Source: Dehalococcoidia bacterium
GTDB taxonomy: Bacteria > Chloroflexota > Dehalococcoidia > SM23-28-2 > RBG-16-64-32
Direction: 5' to 3'
DNA length: 16,763 nucleotides
Assembly: GCA_030690405.1 (NCBI GenBank)
Contig: JAUYGU010000038.1
Coordinates: forward strand, 1 to 16,763
Shown here piece by piece: positions 13,173-16,763 of the stretch. Every line of letters starts with the position of its first letter. Positions within the stretch are counted from its first letter, which is position 1. Both the position numbers and the translations under genes were made by a program. The notes below the pieces were generated by a model, which saw only the letters and a program-made list of their open reading frames with translations, did not search any database and was not told the DNA's origin.

Positions 13173-13360
13173 CATGTCGTTCTGATTCCGCCTGGCGCGG
13201 ACGAAGATTCTGGGGCGGGACAGACGCATCGTGGCCCGAACCAATAGAGCAAGGGCGGGGCGACGTGACGCATCGGTTCTCCACGGCTGACCCCACCCCA
13301 GATTCCTTCGCGACCCTCGCCCTCTCAGTTCACGGTGGTGGTGTCCGCTCAGAATGACAG
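13173..13360. repeat. Imperfect long inverted repeat, probable interspersed element
   Basis: ATGTCGTTCTGA (13174-13185) pairs, with one mismatch, with TCAGAATGACA (13349-13359), and GAAGATTCTGGGGCGGG (13203-13219) pairs imperfectly with CCCACCCCAGATTCCTTC (13293-13310). The outer arms match the core of a repeat common in bacterial intergenic regions (TGTCATTCTGAG...GAAGAATCT). It fills most of the 360-bp gap before amtB and codes for nothing recognisable. Confidence 0.45.
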
Positions 13361-13385
13361 GGCGCGGGGCCCCTGTCTCCGCGCC
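13356..13385 (+). other. Two mutually exclusive hairpins after the regulator
   Basis: GACAGGG (13356-13362) can pair with CCCTGTC (13371-13377), or GGCGCGG (13361-13367) with CCGCGCC (13379-13385). It lies just upstream of the GTAAC boxes; no U-tract follows, so it is at best a weak terminator for the regulator gene. Confidence 0.35.
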
Positions 13386-13387
13386 GC

Positions 13388-13451
13388 GTAACAATTGCTT
13401 AATGCCTGCGTAACACGCGCGTAACACAACCTCCCTTGCGCTCGTGATAAG
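13388..13451 (+). promoter_or_regulatory. Four GTAAC-type boxes at 11-bp period and -10 box of amtB
   Basis: GTAAC (13388), TTAAT (13399), GTAAC (13410) and GTAAC (13421) are separated by exactly six bases each. A weak -10 GATAAG lies at 13446-13451, with no consensus -35; the last box takes the -35 position. With that -10 the boxes start at -70, -59, -48 and -37. The pattern fits activation by an OmpR-family protein and matches the GlnR consensus gTnAc-n6-GaAAc. Confidence 0.65.
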
Positions 13452-13484
13452 TTGTCGCAAAGACATAGGGGGAGGTTATACGTC

Positions 13485-14834
13485 GTGCCAATTGATATAG
13501 ACTCCGGGAATACCGCGTGGGTCCTGGCGGCGGCGGCCCTGGTCATGTTCATGACCCCTGGCCTGGGCTTCTTCTACGCCGGGTTCACCCGCAGCAAGAA
13601 CGTCCTGGCCACGATCATGCAGAGCTACATAGTGGTGGCGCTCGTCGGCGTGCAGTGGGTCGTCATCGGCTACAGCCTCGCCTTCGGGCCGGATCAGTGG
13701 GGGATCATCGGGGACCTCTCGTTCCTCGGCCTGAAGGACGTGGGGCTGGAGCCGGCGGCGCCCTACACCTCGGCGACGGGAGTGCCGCACGAGGCGTTCA
13801 TGATCTTCCAGGCGATGTTCGCCATCATTACGCCCGCGCTGATAACCGGCGCCTTCGCCGAGCGGGCCAAGTTCAGCACGTTTCTCGTCTTCATGCTGCT
13901 GTGGTCGTTCCTCGTGTACGATCCGGTGGCCCACTGGGTGTTCGGGACCGGCTGGCTCGGCGTCCTGGACCCGGGCGGCATCAACGCCCTGGACTTCGCC
14001 GGCGGCACCGCGATCCACGTGAACGCCGGCGCCGCCGCCCTCGCTGCGGCCCTCCTCTTCGGCCGGCGCAGGGGCTACGGCAAGGAGCCCATGGAGCCAC
14101 ACAACGTCACGTACATCGTGCTGGGCGCGGCGATCCTCTGGTTCGGCTGGTTCGGCTTCAACGCCGGCAGCGCCGGGGCCGCCAACGGCCAGGCCGCCAA
14201 CGCCTTCGTCGTCACCAACACCGCCGCCGCCGCCGCCGCCCTGTCCTGGATGTTCGCCGCCTGGCTGCTCGGCGGCAAGCCCAGCGTGATCGGCGCCGCC
14301 GCCGGCGCCGTCGCCGGCCTCGTCGCCATCACGCCAGCCTCCGGCTTCGTCCAGCCGATGGAGGCGATCGCTATCGGTGGCGTCGCCGGCGTCATCTGCT
14401 ACCTCGCCGTTCGCCTGCGCGCCCGCACCGGCGTGGACGACTCCCTCGACGTCGTGGCCGTGCATGGCGTCGGCGGCACCTGGGGCGCCTTCGCCACCGG
14501 CCTCTTCGCCGTCGCCGCCGTCAGCGGCGGCGCTGGCGTTGGCTTCGACGGCCTCTTCCACGGCGAAGGGAGCCAGGTGCTGGATCAACTGGCCGCCATC
14601 GGCGTGGTTTGGGTCTACTCCTTCACCGTCACTGCGGTTATCCTCAAGGTGCTCGACGTCACCATGGGTCTGCGCGTGAAGGACGAGGAGGAGGAGCTGG
14701 GGCTGGACGTCACCCAGCACGGCGAACGCGGCTACGTCTTCGACGAGGCCGGCCCGATCGCCATGGCCCCACCGATCGTCAGCCAGGCTTCCACTCCGGC
14801 GCCGATGCCGCGGGTGGAGAGCGCCGAAGCGTAA
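13485..14834 (+). CDS. amtB: Ammonium transporter, Amt family
   Basis: A 449-residue, roughly 11-span channel that conducts ammonium/ammonia across the cytoplasmic membrane, as a trimer in characterised homologues. Family signatures are MTPGLGFFYAGFTRSKN near the N-terminus, the first pore histidine in DFAGGTAIHVNAGAAAL (His178), FGWFGFNAGSA in the middle, and the second pore histidine in DSLDVVAVHGVGGTWGA (His327). The cytosolic tail is about 50 residues, rich in Glu. The frame opens earlier at a TTG (13452), but AGGGGGAGG (13467-13475) lies 9 nt before GTG 13485, and the extra residues are not membrane-like, so GTG 13485 is preferred. No signal peptide is evident. glnK follows after 14 bp, the classic amtB-glnK pair; GlnK blocks the pore when nitrogen is plentiful. 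Confidence 0.96.
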   Translation: MPIDIDSGNTAWVLAAAALVMFMTPGLGFFYAGFTRSKNVLATIMQSYIVVALVGVQWVVIGYSLAFGPDQWGIIGDLSFLGLKDVGLEPAAPYTSATGVPHEAFMIFQAMFAIITPALITGAFAERAKFSTFLVFMLLWSFLVYDPVAHWVFGTGWLGVLDPGGINALDFAGGTAIHVNAGAAALAAALLFGRRRGYGKEPMEPHNVTYIVLGAAILWFGWFGFNAGSAGAANGQAANAFVVTNTAAAAAALSWMFAAWLLGGKPSVIGAAAGAVAGLVAITPASGFVQPMEAIAIGGVAGVICYLAVRLRARTGVDDSLDVVAVHGVGGTWGAFATGLFAVAAVSGGAGVGFDGLFHGEGSQVLDQLAAIGVVWVYSFTVTAVILKVLDVTMGLRVKDEEEELGLDVTQHGERGYVFDEAGPIAMAPPIVSQASTPAPMPRVESAEA

Positions 14835-14848
14835 GGAGCGAGACCAGC

Positions 14849-15190
14849 ATGCAGAAGATAGAAGCTATCATCCGGCCTGAGAAGCTGGACGAGGTGAAGA
14901 ATGCTCTCGCCGCTGCCGGTGTCAGCGGGCTGAATATCGTCCATGTCACCGGCCGCGGCGTGCAGAAGGGGATCGTCCACATGGGCCGCGGCGGCGAGAC
15001 CTACGAGGTGGACATGCTCCCGAAGGTGAAGATAGAGGTCGTGGTCTCGGACGGCCGGGTGGACCAGCTGGTCAACACTATCTGCCAGGCCGCCCACACC
15101 GGCCACATCGGGGACGGCAAGATATTCGTCATGCCGGTCGCCGACGCGATCCGCGTGCGCACGGGCGAAAGGGGGGACGCCGCTCTCTAG
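14849..15190 (+). CDS. glnK: Nitrogen regulatory protein P-II
   Basis: The 113-residue trimeric signalling protein senses ATP/ADP and 2-oxoglutarate and controls AmtB and other partners. It starts MQKIEAIIRPEKLDEVKNAL, with the T-loop at 36-57 (GRGVQKGIVHMGRGGETYEV) including Tyr52 beside the uridylylation position of enterobacterial P-II (Tyr51). The B-loop TGHIGDGKIFV and the C-terminal RVRTGERGDAAL are typical. The Shine-Dalgarno AAGGAG overlaps the amtB stop codon, so translation is probably coupled. The ORF is normally hidden inside a longer spurious frame; this ATG gives the exact family N-terminus. It is named glnK rather than glnB because of its linkage to amtB. Confidence 0.95.
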   Translation: MQKIEAIIRPEKLDEVKNALAAAGVSGLNIVHVTGRGVQKGIVHMGRGGETYEVDMLPKVKIEVVVSDGRVDQLVNTICQAAHTGHIGDGKIFVMPVADAIRVRTGERGDAAL

Positions 15191-15220
15191 TGGCAGCGGC
15201 GGACCTCGCCGGCGGGGAAC

Positions 15221-15274
15221 GTAATCCAGCCGTAACAAGAACCGGCAGCGCTCACCGCCGCAGAGCCATATAAT
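15221..15274 (+). promoter_or_regulatory. GlnR-like box pair and promoter of glnA
   Basis: GTAAT (15221-15225), six bases, GTAAC (15232-15236) form a gTnAc-n6-GTAAC element. A perfect TATAAT follows at 15269-15274 without a recognisable -35. With a start at about 15281 the boxes begin at -60 and -49, almost exactly the positions of two of the four boxes of amtB. glnA therefore has its own regulated promoter although it follows glnK. Confidence 0.7.
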
Positions 15275-15305
15275 TCACTCATTCCAGAGAAGGAGGAACG
15301 GCCAC

Positions 15306-16748
15306 TTGACGCCTCAGGATGCCGCCAACCAGGTCAGCGATCTGATCAAGAAGCACAACATCCAGATGATTGACCTGAAGTTCAATGACCTGCCAGGCCT
15401 CTGGCAGCACTTCTCGATCCCGCCCCGCGAGCTCACCGAGCTTGAGGACATCCAGACCTCAATCTGGGTAGACGGCATCGGTTTCGACGGGTCCAGCATC
15501 CGCGGTTTCCAGAAGATCCAGGAATCGGACATGATCCTGATCCCGGACCCGGCCTCGGCCCGGATCGACCCGTTCTGCGAGGTGCCCACGCTCTCCGTCC
15601 TCTGCGACATCCAGGACCCTCTGACCCACGAGCCCTACTCGCGCGACCCGCGCTACGTGGCCAAGAAGGCGGAGGCCTACCTGCGCTCCACCGGCGTCGC
15701 CGATACGTCCTTCTGGGGGCCGGAGCTGGAGTTCTTCGTGTTCGACGACATCCGCTTCGACCAGACGGAGAACGCCGGCTACTACTACGTGGACTCCATC
15801 GAAGGCGAGTGGAACAGTGGCCGCGAAGAGAACCCGAACCTGGGCTACAAGCCGCGGTTCAGGGAGGGCTACTTCCCCGTACCGCCACACGACTCCTTCC
15901 AGGACCTGCGCAGCGAGATGATCCTCAAGATGGCCGCGGTCGGCATCCCTGTCGAGAAGCAGCACCATGAGGTCGCCACGGCGGGTCAGGCCGAGATCGA
16001 CTTCCGCTACGGGACGCTTGTCGAGACCGCCGACCGGGTGATGATGTACAAGTACGTCGTCAAGAACGTCGCCCGCGCCCACAACAAGGTCGCGACTTTC
16101 ATGCCGAAGCCGCTCTACGGCGACAACGGCTCCGGCATGCACACGCACCAGAGCATCTTCAAGAACGGCGACACGCTGATGTACGACGCCAAGGGCTACG
16201 CCGGCACCAGCGACATCTGCCGCTGGTACATCGGCGGCCTCCTGAAGCACGCCGGCGCGATCCTCGCCTTCGCCGCCCCGACGACGAACAGCTACAAGCG
16301 CCTGGTCCCCGGCTTCGAAGCGCCCGTGAACCTGGTCTACTCTGCCCGCAACCGGTCGGCTGCCGCCCGCATCCCGATGTACACGGACCACCCGAAGCAC
16401 AAGCGCATCGAATTCCGCCCGCCAGACCCGACCTGCAACCCTTACCTGGCCTTCGCCGCGATGCTCATGGCCGGGCTAGACGGCATTGCCAACAAGACCG
16501 ACCCCGGACCGCCGCAGGACCGGAACACCTACGAGATGTCTGAGAGGGAGATGCGGCGGATGAAGACGGTCCCCGGGTCCCTGGAAGAGGCCCTGGCAGC
16601 GCTCGAGCGCGATCACGAGTTCCTCCTCAAAGGCGACGTCTTCACAAAGGACGTCATCGAGACCTGGATCGAGTTCAAGCGTTTGGAGATCCCGAAGGTG
16701 GCGCTGCGGCCTCACCCCTACGAGTTTCACCTCTACTTCGACGGCTAG
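15306..16748 (+). CDS. glnA: Glutamine synthetase type I
   Basis: The 480-residue dodecameric enzyme makes glutamine from glutamate, ammonia and ATP, using ammonium brought in by AmtB. Landmarks: [14 protein letters not shown] (55-68, the Asp latch loop), [11 protein letters not shown] (137-147), [14 protein letters not shown] (220-233), [10 protein letters not shown] (274-283), NRSAAARIP (349-357) and the C-terminal [13 protein letters not shown] (467-479). The segment [10 protein letters not shown] (405-414) places Tyr409 where GSI-beta enzymes are adenylylated, though no adenylyltransferase gene is seen here. The start is a TTG (15306) with AAGGAGG ending nine nt upstream; no upstream ATG exists in frame. 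The final residue is Gly, where many homologues have Cys, Asp or Val. Confidence 0.97.
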   Translation: MTPQDAANQVSDLIKKHNIQMIDLKFNDLPGLWQHFSIPPRELTELEDIQTSIWVDGIGFDGSSIRGFQKIQESDMILIPDPASARIDPFCEVPTLSVLCDIQDPLTHEPYSRDPRYVAKKAEAYLRSTGVADTSFWGPELEFFVFDDIRFDQTENAGYYYVDSIEGEWNSGREENPNLGYKPRFREGYFPVPPHDSFQDLRSEMILKMAAVGIPVEKQHHEVATAGQAEIDFRYGTLVETADRVMMYKYVVKNVARAHNKVATFMPKPLYGDNGSGMHTHQSIFKNGDTLMYDAKGYAGTSDICRWYIGGLLKHAGAILAFAAPTTNSYKRLVPGFEAPVNLVYSARNRSAAARIPMYTDHPKHKRIEFRPPDPTCNPYLAFAAMLMAGLDGIANKTDPGPPQDRNTYEMSEREMRRMKTVPGSLEEALAALERDHEFLLKGDVFTKDVIETWIEFKRLEIPKVALRPHPYEFHLYFDG

Positions 16749-16763
16749 ACCAGGGTCCGAGAT

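Noticed and set aside
13517..15190. A 557-codon plus-strand frame overlapping amtB and ending with the P-II sequence
   Set aside because: Only its last 113 codons are real (glnK); the rest is an Arg-rich out-of-frame reading of amtB, so a fusion protein is not supported.
1..16763. CRISPR arrays, insertion sequences and rRNA genes
   Set aside because: No regular repeat-spacer series, transposase frame or rRNA-like segment was seen on either strand.

Overview
The window is about 16.8 kb of GC-rich bacterial DNA. Gene content suggests a member of the Chloroflexota: a DUF5317 membrane protein, a MalT/BTAD-type giant regulator, frequent GTG/TTG or apparently leaderless starts, and a degenerate OmpR-type regulator beside amtB-glnK-glnA. 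This taxonomic call is an inference from content; no marker gene settles it.

Left part (1-4684): the 3' end of a pyruvate phosphate dikinase gene comes first, with an in-frame UGA exactly where the catalytic cysteine belongs. A NAD(P)-dependent aldehyde dehydrogenase follows, with its own promoter and a strong hairpin behind it. An AT-richer segment then carries a second terminator, five TTAAG repeats in near-helical phase, and a self-inhibited (class II) Fic protein that looks imported. A class II fumarase starts 14 bp after fic.

Middle part (4719-10058, minus strand): a small zinc-ribbon membrane protein lies upstream of a roughly 1080-residue STAND ATPase/TPR/winged-helix/BTAD regulator. 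Its terminator is followed by a cluster of very small exported or membrane peptides: two tandemly duplicated 24-residue ORFs with near-identical 51-nt leaders, and a 99-residue cysteine-containing exported protein whose N-terminus is related to them. After a terminator comes a separately controlled 29-residue hydrophobic ORF behind a palindromic operator, then a DUF5317 membrane protein. The small ORFs are the least explained part of the window. Their next-door TPR regulator invites, but does not prove, a peptide-signalling model.

Right part (10098-16748): tRNA-Thr(CGT), a cyclophilin-type putative lipoprotein, a LnuA/ANT(2'')-like nucleotidyltransferase, lipoyl synthase on the opposite strand, and a divergent OmpR-family regulator whose receiver has lost its phosphorylation residues. 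These are followed by the nitrogen-assimilation set amtB, glnK and glnA. GTAAC-type pentamers at an exact 11-bp period lie in front of both amtB and glnA, at matching distances from their -10 boxes. This resembles the actinobacterial GlnR box (gTnAc-n6-GaAAc) and makes the adjacent degenerate regulator the obvious candidate to bind them: ammonium uptake (AmtB), nitrogen sensing (GlnK) and assimilation (GlnA) would then be one regulon.
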